NCBI RefSeq assembly: GCF_007679965.1
Contig: NZ_VEHL01000005.1
Coordinates: 359,935-423,934, forward strand
Origin: Bordetella genomosp. 13
GTDB taxonomy: Bacteria > Pseudomonadota > Gammaproteobacteria > Burkholderiales > Burkholderiaceae_B
Direction: 5' to 3'
DNA: 64,000 nucleotides
Part shown: positions 56,712-64,000 of the stretch, piece by piece
How the letters are laid out: each line of letters opens with the position of its first letter
How positions within the stretch are numbered: the first letter of the stretch is position 1
The notes under the pieces: generated by a model
Databases searched by the model: none
What the model was told of the DNA's origin: nothing
Seen by the model: only the letters and a program-made list of their open reading frames with translations
Program-made: the position numbers and the translations under genes

Positions 56712-57449
56712 GTGGCGTTGACCAAGTCATTTCGTCCCTTTTTCCCGGTGGCCTTCGTGCTGGCCGCCGCGGCCGGTACGGCGCAGGCCGGCGTGTGCGA
56801 CGCTCCCTTCATGCATGACGGCGGCCAGGTGCAGTTGACGGGCAAGGGCAACATCGCCCTGGGCGCCGATCTGGCGTTCGCCGAGGTGTCCAAGCAAAGC
56901 GGCAGCCAGTGCCGCGCGCGCATCACCGGCACCGCCTCGTTCGGCTACGCGGGCCTGCCGCCCGGCAAGTCCAAGCTCGACTACCTGATGACCGTGAAGA
57001 ACGGGCAGGCCACGTTCGTGCGCTACGACAAGGCGGGCGAGCAGCCGCAGGAAGAGGGCCAGTTCGACCTGCGCATGCTGGGGCTGTTCGCCTACGACCG
57101 CGTCGGCAGCGAGGGCCAGCGCCTGCCCGGCGCCAATTACCGCCTGAACATCGGCCGCGACGCACCGGTGGGCGGCCGCCCCAGCACCACCGTGCGCATC
57201 GGCGAGAAGCGGGTGGGCAAGCGCCAGAACCTGGACACGCCGCTGGGCAGCTATTCGTGCTGGCCCATCACCTACACGCGCGATACCGATCCGACCATGG
57301 CCACCTTCAAGGGCCTGACCTTGCCCATTCCGGGCCTGAACACCACCGTCACCGACTGGTTCTGCCCGAAGGTCGACATGGTGATGCGCCAGGACATCGA
57401 GCAACCCGGAAACCTGAAGTCCACCGTCGAGATTACGCAAATGAAGTAG
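56712..57449 (+). CDS. Periplasmic protein of unknown function
   Basis: 245 residues. Sec signal peptide (ALTKSFRPFFPVAFVLAAAAGTAQA, then GVCDAPF). The mature part is rich in beta-type segments and has four cysteines (GVCDAPF, SQCRARI, SYSCWPI, DWFCPKV) that could form two disulfides. I choose the GTG at 56712 because AGGGAG lies 6 bases upstream; an ATG at 56646 has no ribosome site and would spoil the signal peptide. No family recognised. Confidence 0.75.
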   Translation: MALTKSFRPFFPVAFVLAAAAGTAQAGVCDAPFMHDGGQVQLTGKGNIALGADLAFAEVSKQSGSQCRARITGTASFGYAGLPPGKSKLDYLMTVKNGQATFVRYDKAGEQPQEEGQFDLRMLGLFAYDRVGSEGQRLPGANYRLNIGRDAPVGGRPSTTVRIGEKRVGKRQNLDTPLGSYSCWPITYTRDTDPTMATFKGLTLPIPGLNTTVTDWFCPKVDMVMRQDIEQPGNLKSTVEITQMK

Positions 57450-57541
57450 CGGTAGCACACCGTAGCAAGGCTGTCCCCGCTTTTGCGCACGCCACTGGTA
57501 TCATCGATTCTGCCCTTTGACTCATAACGAGGAGCCCAGCC

Positions 57542-57865
57542 ATGATTTCGAGAAGATCCGAAGAAGTCGCGAAAGAGAAGGAAAAGCTGATCGACAGCGT
57601 GAAGACCAGCCTGAACGACGCGGAGAATCTGCTGCGTGAAGCCGCCGGCACGACCGGCGACAAGGCCGCCGAACTGCGCGACCGCGCCATGGCCTCGCTC
57701 AAGCGTACCCGCGAAGCGCTGTACGACGCGCAGGACGCCGTGCTGGAGCGCGGCCGCCGCGCCGCGCGCGCCACCGACGACTACGTCCACGACAATCCCT
57801 GGCAAGCCATTTCAATCGCGGGCGTGACCGGCCTGCTGTTGGGCTTGCTGATCAGCCGCCGCTAG
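57542..57865 (+). CDS. DUF883 / YqjD-ElaB family membrane-anchored protein
   Basis: 107 residues: an amphipathic helical, charged region (residues 1-80, KEKEKLIDSVKTSLNDAENLLREAAG) and one C-terminal transmembrane helix (ISIAGVTGLLLGLLISRR). E. coli relatives tether ribosomes to the inner membrane in stationary phase. A GAGGAG site precedes the ATG. First of a YqjD-YqjE-YqjK-like trio. Confidence 0.92.
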   Translation: MISRRSEEVAKEKEKLIDSVKTSLNDAENLLREAAGTTGDKAAELRDRAMASLKRTREALYDAQDAVLERGRRAARATDDYVHDNPWQAISIAGVTGLLLGLLISRR

Positions 57866-57924
57866 GCTGGCTGGGGCGCATGGCCGGCGCCCTAGCCGGC
57901 CGCGTGTCCAACCGTGGCCCACTC

Positions 57925-58344
57925 ATGAGTTTGCGTAGATCCGTCATCGGTGTGGCGTCCAGTCTGGTCGGACTGCTGCGTACGCGCCTCGAATTGTTCG
58001 GCCTTGAAGCGGCCGAAGAGAAGTCGCGCCTGGTCAAGCTGCTGGCCATGGCGTTCGCCTCGTTGTTGTTCCTGACGCTGGCGGTACTGGTGATCACCAT
58101 CGCCATTGCCGTGGCCGTCTGGCCCACCGAGCAGCGCTATCTGGCGCTCGGTTGTCTGGCTGGCGTGTATGCCCTGATCGGCGTGGGGCTGCTGATGACG
58201 GTGCGCCGTCTGCTGGTCCATGATCCGGCGCCTTTCGCGGCCACGCTCGATGCCTTGCAGCAGGACGTGGCCATGCTCGAGCGCGTGCGGGTCGACGACG
58301 ATGACTACGACGCGCCCGGCCCCGGCCGTGCGCAGGAGCGTTGA
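57925..58344 (+). CDS. YqjE-like (phage-holin-family) membrane protein
   Basis: 139 residues with two transmembrane helices (LVKLLAMAFASLLFLTLAVLVITIAI and YLALGCLAGVYALIGVGLLM), preceded by the RTRLELFGLEAAEEKSRL stretch typical of YqjE. The start is taken at 57925 (MSLRRSVIG); an ATG at 57880 is also possible. The 'phage holin' label used for this family reflects topology only; there is no phage context. Confidence 0.88.
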   Translation: MSLRRSVIGVASSLVGLLRTRLELFGLEAAEEKSRLVKLLAMAFASLLFLTLAVLVITIAIAVAVWPTEQRYLALGCLAGVYALIGVGLLMTVRRLLVHDPAPFAATLDALQQDVAMLERVRVDDDDYDAPGPGRAQER

Positions 58345-58347
58345 GCC

Positions 58348-58758
58348 ATGGCCCGCACCACTCCCGCCGTCGAACGCCAGGTGCGCATCGAGATGCTGCG
58401 CGCCCGCGCAGCCCTCGAACGTGAAACCCTGGCCCAGCGCCTTATCGAAACCGGCCATGACCTGGCGCCGTCCAACATCATCCGCAGCATGCTGCCCGCC
58501 AGCGTCGCGGGCCTGATGGCGGGCGGCGGCGCCAAGAGCGGCGCGTCCATGCTGTGGCAGGCCGTGTCGCTGGCCCGGCGCTATCCCATCGTCAGCTCCA
58601 CGGTGTCCTCCGTCCTGATGGGCGGGGGCAAACGCCGCGGCCTGCTGAAGGTGGCGGGCGCCGGCCTGGCAGGCTGGCAGCTGTTCAAGACCTGGCGCAA
58701 CGCGAAGCACGAGAAGGAAGTCGCGGCGCACGAGGCCGCATCCAGGTCGCGCCGTTAG
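58348..58758 (+). CDS. YqjK-like protein
   Basis: 136 residues, basic at both ends, with a hydrophobic Gly/Ala-rich middle (SMLPASVAGLMAGGG, LLKVAGAGLAGWQLFKTW). Position 3 bases after the YqjE-like gene and length suggest a YqjK-type third member. Sequence similarity alone is weak. Confidence 0.75.
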   Translation: MARTTPAVERQVRIEMLRARAALERETLAQRLIETGHDLAPSNIIRSMLPASVAGLMAGGGAKSGASMLWQAVSLARRYPIVSSTVSSVLMGGGKRRGLLKVAGAGLAGWQLFKTWRNAKHEKEVAAHEAASRSRR

Positions 58759-58864
58759 TTCGCGGCGCTGCTTTTCTCGTCTCCGAACCAAGAGCGGCGG
58801 CCCGCGAGGGTCGCCGTTTTCCCGTCCCGCAGGCGCGCGGGACAGGCGCGTATTCGCGGGGGAT

Positions 58865-60409
58865 CTACAGCCCCAGGTCGCCCCACATCGCATCGACCCG
58901 TTTCTTCACGTCGTCATCCATGCGGATCGGCGTGCCCCATTCGCGGTCGGTCTCGCCGGGCCACTTGTTGGTGGCGTCCAACCCCATCTTGCCCCCCAGC
59001 CCCGACACCGGCGAGGCGAAATCCAGGTAGTCGATGGGCGTGCGGTCGACCAGCACCGTGTCGCGCACCGGGTCCATGCGGGTGGTCATGGCCCAGACCA
59101 CTTCCTTCCAGTCGCGCGGGTCGATGTCCTCGTCCACCACCACGATGAACTTGGTGTACATGAACTGGCGCAGGATGCTCCACAGGCCGAACATCACGCG
59201 CTTGGCGTGGCCCGCGTATTGCTTGCGGATGGACACCACCGCGAGGCGGTAGCTGCAGCCTTCCGGCGGCAGGTAGAAGTCGACGATCTCGGGCAACTGG
59301 CGGCGCAGCAGCGGCACGAATACCTCGTTGAGCGCCACGCCCAGCACGGCGGGCTCGTCCGGCGGCTTGCCCGTGTAGGTGGAGTGATAGATGGGTTTGC
59401 GCCGCATGGTGATGCGGTCCACCGTGAACACCGGGAACCAGTCCTGCTCGTTGTAGTAGCCGGTGTGGTCGCCGTACGGGCCTTCCAGCGCCATTTCGTA
59501 GCCGGTATCGGGCGGCGGGCTGACGCCGTCGGGCACCGCGGGCGCCACGGCGCGCGGATCGCCAGACGGCAGCAGGTGGCCTTCCAGCACGATCTCGGCC
59601 CAGGCCGGCACCGACAGCTCGCTGCCCAGGGCCTGCGCCACTTCCGTGCGCGAGCCGCGCAGCAGGCCGGCGAACTGGTATTCGGACAGCGTGTCGGGCA
59701 CCGGGGTGACGGCGCCCAGGATGGTGGCCGGGTCGGCGCCCAGCGCCACCGCGACGGGGAAGGGCGTGCCTGGATGCGCTTGCGCGTGGTCGCGGAAATC
59801 GAGCGCGCCGCCGCGATGCGACAGCCAGCGCATGATGAGCTTGTTGCGCGCGATGGGCTGCTGCCGGTAGATGCCCAGGTTCTGGCGGCGCGCGTTGGGC
59901 CCGCGCGTGATCACCAGGCCCCAGGCCAGCAGCGGCGCCACGTCGCCGGGCCAGCAGGTCTGGATGGGCAGGCGCGACAGGTCGACATCGTTGCCTTCCC
60001 AGACGATCTCCTGGGAGGCGGGGCTGCGCACGCGCTTGGGCGCCATGTCCCACAGCGCGGCCTTCAGCATGGACACCTTGGCGAACGCGTCCCGCAGTCC
60101 GCGCGGCGGCTCGGGCTCGCGCAGCGAGGCCAGCAGCTCGCCCGTCTCGCGCAGCGCGCCGACGTCTTCGGCGCCCATGCCCCACGCCACGCGGCGCGGC
60201 GTGCCGAACAGGTTGGCCAGCACCGGCATGCCGGCGGGCGCGTCGCCGTGCCGCGCGTTCTCGAACAGCAGGGCGGGACCGCCGGCACGCAGCACGCGGT
60301 CGGCGATCTCGGTCATCTCGAGCCGCGTGGACACGGGCGCGGCGATGCGCTTGAGCTCGCCGCGCTTGTCCAGTTGATCGATGAAATCTCGCAAGTCTCG
60401 GTATTTCAC
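58865..60409 (-). CDS. ubiD: 4-hydroxy-3-polyprenylbenzoate decarboxylase UbiD
   Basis: 514-residue prenylated-FMN-dependent decarboxylase of ubiquinone synthesis. Signatures: [20 protein letters not shown] at the start, [41 protein letters not shown] and [20 protein letters not shown] choose the GTG at 60409 (VKYRDLRDF), which matches the usual MKY start; the ATG at 60475 adds 22 unlikely residues. Divergent from a lytic transglycosylase gene. Confidence 0.96.
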   Translation of the reverse strand: MKYRDLRDFIDQLDKRGELKRIAAPVSTRLEMTEIADRVLRAGGPALLFENARHGDAPAGMPVLANLFGTPRRVAWGMGAEDVGALRETGELLASLREPEPPRGLRDAFAKVSMLKAALWDMAPKRVRSPASQEIVWEGNDVDLSRLPIQTCWPGDVAPLLAWGLVITRGPNARRQNLGIYRQQPIARNKLIMRWLSHRGGALDFRDHAQAHPGTPFPVAVALGADPATILGAVTPVPDTLSEYQFAGLLRGSRTEVAQALGSELSVPAWAEIVLEGHLLPSGDPRAVAPAVPDGVSPPPDTGYEMALEGPYGDHTGYYNEQDWFPVFTVDRITMRRKPIYHSTYTGKPPDEPAVLGVALNEVFVPLLRRQLPEIVDFYLPPEGCSYRLAVVSIRKQYAGHAKRVMFGLWSILRQFMYTKFIVVVDEDIDPRDWKEVVWAMTTRMDPVRDTVLVDRTPIDYLDFASPVSGLGGKMGLDATNKWPGETDREWGTPIRMDDDVKKRVDAMWGDLGL

Positions 60410-60496
60410 TGCTGGCGCCCCGGCAATTTGGTTACATATGTGTCCATGATGAGAGGTTAACATCCACCTCTTCACTTCTTTACGCAGGAGGTCGTC

Positions 60497-61348
60497 ATGC
60501 CCGATGCGTCAGTGGCCGCCGTACACCGGCTGGCCCAAGGAGTGCACCGCCAAATGGCCGAATGGCTGCGCATCTGCTCCGTATATCTGGGCATCGCGGT
60601 CATCGTCACGGTCAGCATGGGATTCGCGTTGCCCGGTCTGCGAGACCAGGCATTGCAGGTGCACAAAGCCTTGCTGACCGCCCTGGCTCCTACATCCGCG
60701 CAAATCGCTCTGGAGTCCGACCCGAGCCCCGAAACGGGACTCGAAGCCGCAACCGCCGTCGCCATGGCGGTACCCGCCGCGCCCGCCAGCAATGCCACCG
60801 GCCTGCTGGGCCCGCTGGGGAACGACAAACCCGCCGCGGTCAAGGCCGCGGCAGCCAAGCGCAACACACCGCCCGGCACGTCCGGTTCGCAAGTGGAAGC
60901 GCTGCGCAACTATATCTCGCGCAAGTACAAGGTGGCGTACGACGCCACCGGCGTGCTGGTGAACACCGCGTATCGCGTGGGCCGTGAGCAGCGGGTCGAC
61001 CCGCTGCTGCTGCTGGCCGTGATCGCCATCGAGTCGCGCTACAACCCCTTCGCCGAAAGCGCGGTGGGGGCGCAGGGCCTGATGCAGGTCATGACGCGCG
61101 TGCACCAGGACAAGTTCGACGCCCTGGCCGACAGCGGCCGCAAGGGCACGGCGCTCGATCCGGTGGCCAACATCCACGTGGGCACCACGATCCTGCGCGA
61201 CTGCATCGACCGCCGCGGCTCCGTCAGCGGCGGCCTGGCCTGCTACGTCGGCGCGTCCGGCCTGGACGACAACGGCTACGGCGCCAAGGTGCAGGCCGAA
61301 CGCCGCCGCCTGGCGCTGGCCTCGGGCATCGCGCTGGCGCGAGATTGA
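60497..61348 (+). CDS. Membrane-anchored lytic transglycosylase (SLT domain)
   Basis: 283 residues: N-terminal transmembrane helix ([18 protein letters not shown]), a Pro/Ala-rich linker, then a C-terminal lysozyme-like SLT domain with the catalytic Glu in [16 protein letters not shown] and the motifs GAQGLMQVM and [11 protein letters not shown]. It should cleave peptidoglycan glycan strands from the periplasmic face. An AGGAGG site precedes the ATG. Confidence 0.9.
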   Translation: MPDASVAAVHRLAQGVHRQMAEWLRICSVYLGIAVIVTVSMGFALPGLRDQALQVHKALLTALAPTSAQIALESDPSPETGLEAATAVAMAVPAAPASNATGLLGPLGNDKPAAVKAAAAKRNTPPGTSGSQVEALRNYISRKYKVAYDATGVLVNTAYRVGREQRVDPLLLLAVIAIESRYNPFAESAVGAQGLMQVMTRVHQDKFDALADSGRKGTALDPVANIHVGTTILRDCIDRRGSVSGGLACYVGASGLDDNGYGAKVQAERRRLALASGIALARD

Positions 61349-61372
61349 TCCCGCGCGGTCGGCGCCAGGTCC

Positions 61373-62527
61373 CTACAGCACGCGGCCGATGCGCGTGACC
61401 GCCTCCTGCAGGCGGTCCAGCCCGGTGGCGTAGGAGAAGCGCATGGTGTGCGCGCCGTGCGCCGGGCCGAAGTCCACGCCGGGCACCGCGGCCACGCCTG
61501 CTTCGTGCAGCAGGCGCCGCGAGAACGCCATGCTGTCCACGCCCAGCGCGGTCAGGTCGGCGTAGATATAGAACGCGCCGTCCGGGCGCGCCGGCACCGG
61601 CAGGCCCATGCGCTCGAATTCCGGCAAGAGGTAGTCGCGCCGCTGGCGGAAGGCCTCGCGGCGCTGTTCGTAGATCTTCAGCGTGGCCGGCGCGAAGCAG
61701 GCCAGGGCGGCATGCTGCGCCAGCGTGGGCGCGCAGATCGCCAGGCTGGCCGCCATCTTCTCGACGGTCGCGGCGATGGCCTGCGGCACGATCATCCAGC
61801 CCAGGCGCCAGCCGGTCATGTGGAAGTACTTCGAGAAGCTGTTGATGACGATGACGTCGTCGTCCAGCGTCAGCGCCGAGCGCGGCTGGCCGTCGTACGT
61901 CAGGCCCAGGTAGATCTCGTCCACGATGGCGTAGCCGCCGCGTTCGCGCACGGCCTGCAGCAGCTCGGCCAGTTCGGCCGGGGCGATGGACGTGCCGGTG
62001 GGATTGCTGGGCGAGGCCACCAGCACGCCCTGCGTGGCCGCGCCCCAATGGTCGCGCACGTCCTGCGCCGACAGCTGGAAGCGCTTGGCCGCGGAGCTGG
62101 GGATCAGGCGCGGCAGGCCGCCGGCGGACAGCACGAAGTTGCCGTTGGCGGGATACGAAGGATCGGGCATCAGCACCTCGGCGCCCGGGTTCACCAGCGC
62201 CGCGCAGGCCAGGGCAAGCGCGCCCGAGGCGCCCGCGGTGACGATGACGCGCGACGGATGGATGTTCGCGCCGAACTCGCTTGCGTAGAATGCGGCGATT
62301 GCCTCGCGCAGCGCCATCAAGCCGCCGGGCGCCGTGTAGCCGCTCTGGCCCGCCGAGGCCGCACGCTGCAGGGCTTCCAGCACCTGGGGCGGCGCGGTGA
62401 AATCGGGCTCGCCGATGCCCAGGCTGACGATGTCGCGGCCGGCCGCCATCAGCGCCTGGGCTTCCTTGAACAGCTCGACGACGTGGAAGGTCCGGAAGTC
62501 TTGGGTGCGTGAGGCGAGGCGTGGCAT
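61373..62527 (-). CDS. Class I/II pyridoxal-phosphate aminotransferase
   Basis: 384 residues, fold-type I. The PLP lysine is in INSFSKYFHMTGWRLGW, with the Asn in ASPSNPTGT, YAIVDEIYLGLTYDG and the substrate Arg in GAHTMRFSYATGL. Most like aspartate or aromatic aminotransferase-type enzymes; substrate not assigned. It is 33 bases from the divergent next gene. Confidence 0.92.
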   Translation of the reverse strand: MPRLASRTQDFRTFHVVELFKEAQALMAAGRDIVSLGIGEPDFTAPPQVLEALQRAASAGQSGYTAPGGLMALREAIAAFYASEFGANIHPSRVIVTAGASGALALACAALVNPGAEVLMPDPSYPANGNFVLSAGGLPRLIPSSAAKRFQLSAQDVRDHWGAATQGVLVASPSNPTGTSIAPAELAELLQAVRERGGYAIVDEIYLGLTYDGQPRSALTLDDDVIVINSFSKYFHMTGWRLGWMIVPQAIAATVEKMAASLAICAPTLAQHAALACFAPATLKIYEQRREAFRQRRDYLLPEFERMGLPVPARPDGAFYIYADLTALGVDSMAFSRRLLHEAGVAAVPGVDFGPAHGAHTMRFSYATGLDRLQEAVTRIGRVL

Positions 62528-62560
62528 GGAAGGTTTCCCGGCGAAAAAAGGATTGTAGTC

Positions 62561-63457
62561 ATGCAGCCCACGCGGCGTGCTTTCCTGCTTGGACGACGGC
62601 CGGCCCGCACGGCCTGGGATGAACTACGCCTGCGGTTGGCGCGCGTGGCCGCGGGCGCGCTGCAAGACGCCGGGCCGCGCATCGCATGCCTGGCGGCGCG
62701 CGATCCGGCCGACGTGCGCCAGGCGCGCGCGCTGTGCGCCGAGTACGGCGCCGTGCTGGCGCTGGCGGGCACGGCGCTGGCGCAGCGCATCGACGGCGAC
62801 GGCGCCCTGCCGCCGGTGCTGGTGGTGGACCCCGCCGCGATGAATGCGTTGACGCGTGCCGGCTCCGGCTGGCGCGCCCAGCCGGGCTGCCTGGCAGGCG
62901 ACCTGGCCCGGGCCGGCCTGCCGCAATTCGCCGAGGCGCCGCCCATGCAGACACTGGCGCTGTGGCTGGCCGAGCAGGGTGCCTGGCCCACCGGCGCCAC
63001 GGCGGCCAGCGGCGTGCGCGAACTGGACCTGCTGCTGGCCGACGGCAGCGCCGAGAGCCTGGGCCCGTTCGGCCAGGATGACGTGCGGCCCTTGCGCACG
63101 GCCACCGTGCAGCGGCTGGTGCCGGCGCTGTTCCAACTGGCGGGCAGCGCGGACGCGGCAGCCTGCCTGGCCGCGCCGCGTTGGCCGGGCCGGTATCGGC
63201 TGGATGCGTTGCGGCCCGCCGAGCCGCACGCCGTCAACCTGGCGCAGCTGCTGCTGGGGCATGGCGGGGCGCTGGCGTGGGTCGAGGGCGCGGTGCTGGC
63301 GCCGCCACCTGGCGGCGTGCCTTCATCGGACGCGCTGCCGAGCACGCGGCCGCCGGCGGGCGACGCGGACGCGGCGTCCCGGGCATCGTCCGCCCGGCGG
63401 CTCGACCTGCGCATCGCCGAATGCTTCGATCCCGCGGGGCTCTACGGATCGTATTGA
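62561..63457 (+). CDS. Degenerate FAD-linked-oxidase-like protein
   Basis: 298 residues. The N terminus (MQPTRRAFLLGRRPARTAW) is arginine-rich with a Tat-like RRAFL. The central part (MNALTRAGSGWRAQPGCLAGDLARAG, then WPTGATAASGVRELDLLLADGSAESLGPFG) recalls the PCMH-type FAD-binding domain of glycolate-oxidase-like proteins, but it is short and has no catalytic C-terminal domain. Possibly a reduced, non-enzymatic relative. Start supported by the divergent spacer; ends just before a 14-bp tandem repeat. Confidence 0.6.
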   Translation: MQPTRRAFLLGRRPARTAWDELRLRLARVAAGALQDAGPRIACLAARDPADVRQARALCAEYGAVLALAGTALAQRIDGDGALPPVLVVDPAAMNALTRAGSGWRAQPGCLAGDLARAGLPQFAEAPPMQTLALWLAEQGAWPTGATAASGVRELDLLLADGSAESLGPFGQDDVRPLRTATVQRLVPALFQLAGSADAAACLAAPRWPGRYRLDALRPAEPHAVNLAQLLLGHGGALAWVEGAVLAPPPGGVPSSDALPSTRPPAGDADAASRASSARRLDLRIAECFDPAGLYGSY

Positions 63458-63805
63458 ATGGCGGCCTGCAAGGCGCGGCCTGCACGGTGCGGCCTGCAAG
63501 GCGCGGCCTGCAAGGCACGGGCAGCTCTTCGGCCACCCGTCCATCGCGGTCACCGGACGCGGCGGCCCAGGCACAGGCCGTTTGCGGCGAAGTGCATTGC
63601 AGCATCGCAAGCGTAACGAAAGGCGGGAGTAAGATAGCGCCAGATTCACGAGCGTCGCACCCAAGACGCCCATCTTTTCCGTGCCGGCCCGGCGGATCCC
63701 GTGCCGCCCTTGCGGAAACCGCGCCAGGCGGCCCATGCCCCGCGCGGACTCGAGACAAGAATCGCCGCATCCTCCTTTCAACCTTGTCGGACACGCCTGC
63801 CCCAC
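63458..63805. other. Non-coding spacer upstream of the malic enzyme gene
   Basis: 348 bases. The first 60 hold the 14-bp tandem repeat at 63461-63516. The remainder is GC-rich with one AT-richer patch around 63600-63650 (TAAGATAGC) that may hold the malic-enzyme promoter; no full consensus found. Confidence 0.4.
63461..63516. repeat. 14-bp tandem repeat after the FAD-oxidase-like gene
   Basis: Four copies of GCGGCCTGCAAGGC at 63461, 63475, 63489 and 63503 (the second is GCGGCCTGCACGGT), starting 4 bases after the stop codon. Confidence 0.9.
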
Positions 63806-64000
63806 ATGGACGCCAACTTTCGCAAGGCCGCGCTCGAATACCACGAGCATGGCCGCCCGGGAAAGATCTCGGTCACGCCTACCAAGCAACTCTCCAACCA
63901 GCGCGACCTGGCGCTGGCCTATTCGCCCGGCGTGGCGGCCGCGTGCGAGGAGATCGTCGAGGACGCGGCCAACGCGTTCCGCTACACCGGCCGCGGCAAC
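63806..64000 (+). CDS. maeB: NADP-dependent malic enzyme, N-terminal part
   Basis: The first 65 codons, running off the window edge. MDANFRKAALEYHEHGRPGKISVTPTKQL, then LALAYSPGVAAACEEI, matches the start of MaeB-type malic enzymes (malate to pyruvate and CO2). The C-terminal phosphotransacetylase-like domain expected in this family lies outside. Confidence 0.93.
   Translation, partial: MDANFRKAALEYHEHGRPGKISVTPTKQLSNQRDLALAYSPGVAAACEEIVEDAANAFRYTGRGN

Noticed and set aside
57925..58344. Prophage remnant, because the family is labelled 'phage holin'
   Set aside because: The YqjD-YqjE-YqjK-like context is chromosomal and no other phage gene is present.

Overview
The window is a GC-rich chromosomal segment from a betaproteobacterium of the Alcaligenaceae, close to Achromobacter or Bordetella. 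The evidence is two 'Bug'-type tricarboxylate receptors, the protein families and gene orders seen throughout (queA-tgt-yajC-secDF, miaB-phoH-ybeY-corC-lnt, glnS next to minCDE), and very high third-position GC. There is no prophage, insertion sequence, CRISPR array or rRNA operon. Most of the window is housekeeping core with a few accessory insertions.

Layout. 1-5.6 kb: a small lipoprotein, then an accessory catabolic cluster (Bug receptor, TauD/TfdA-like dioxygenase, divergent LysR regulator, gentisate-dioxygenase-like bicupin, second Bug receptor). 5.8-9.7 kb: glnS-minC-minD-minE on the minus strand, ending in a clear terminator. 10-12.4 kb: a cydAB-like pair whose CydA lacks most haem ligands. 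12.4-16 kb: an OmpR-type two-component system and an orphan usher-like outer-membrane protein. 16-22.5 kb: recQ, an EamA exporter, bioB and a 5'-nucleotidase lipoprotein. 23.1-25.25 kb: two near-identical tRNA-Ala/Glu/Asp clusters in inverted orientation around an aldo/keto reductase gene. 25.4-31 kb: miaB-phoH-ybeY-corC-lnt. 31.3-38.2 kb: an atypical SDR, then queA-tgt-yajC-secD-secF. 38.3-41.2 kb: dacB and upp, separated by 845 bp that hold two long-stem repeat elements. 41.3-43.9 kb: an orphan PD-(D/E)XK nuclease and a zinc alcohol dehydrogenase. 44.1-53 kb: cysG and, divergent from it, a nitrate-assimilation operon (ABC nitrate transporter, FAD oxidoreductase, nitrate reductase NasA). 53-56.5 kb: a TRAP transporter (dctM-dctQ-dctP). 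56.7-64 kb: a periplasmic protein of unknown function, a YqjD/YqjE/YqjK-like trio, ubiD, a lytic transglycosylase, an aminotransferase, a degenerate FAD-oxidase-like protein and the start of a malic enzyme.

The best regulatory reading is the nitrate operon leader. Two GCAC-N7-GTGC sites 32 bp apart look like NtrC enhancer sites. A GG-N10-GC sigma-54 promoter follows. The leader then carries an ANTAR-type hairpin (hexaloop with A at position 1 and G at position 4) whose 3' strand is also the 5' strand of an intrinsic terminator. This suggests nitrogen-limitation control plus nitrate-responsive antitermination. The cysG gene next door would supply sirohaem, but no sirohaem nitrite reductase is present.

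The most unusual items are: (i) the CydA homologue in which His19, Glu99, Glu107, His186 and the GRQPW motif are all replaced while CydB looks normal; (ii) the two 132-bp elements at 39.8 and 40.3 kb, whose arms differ between copies but stay self-complementary; (iii) short tandem repeats at or just after the stop codons of recQ, secF and the 63.4-kb gene; (iv) the inverted tRNA clusters.
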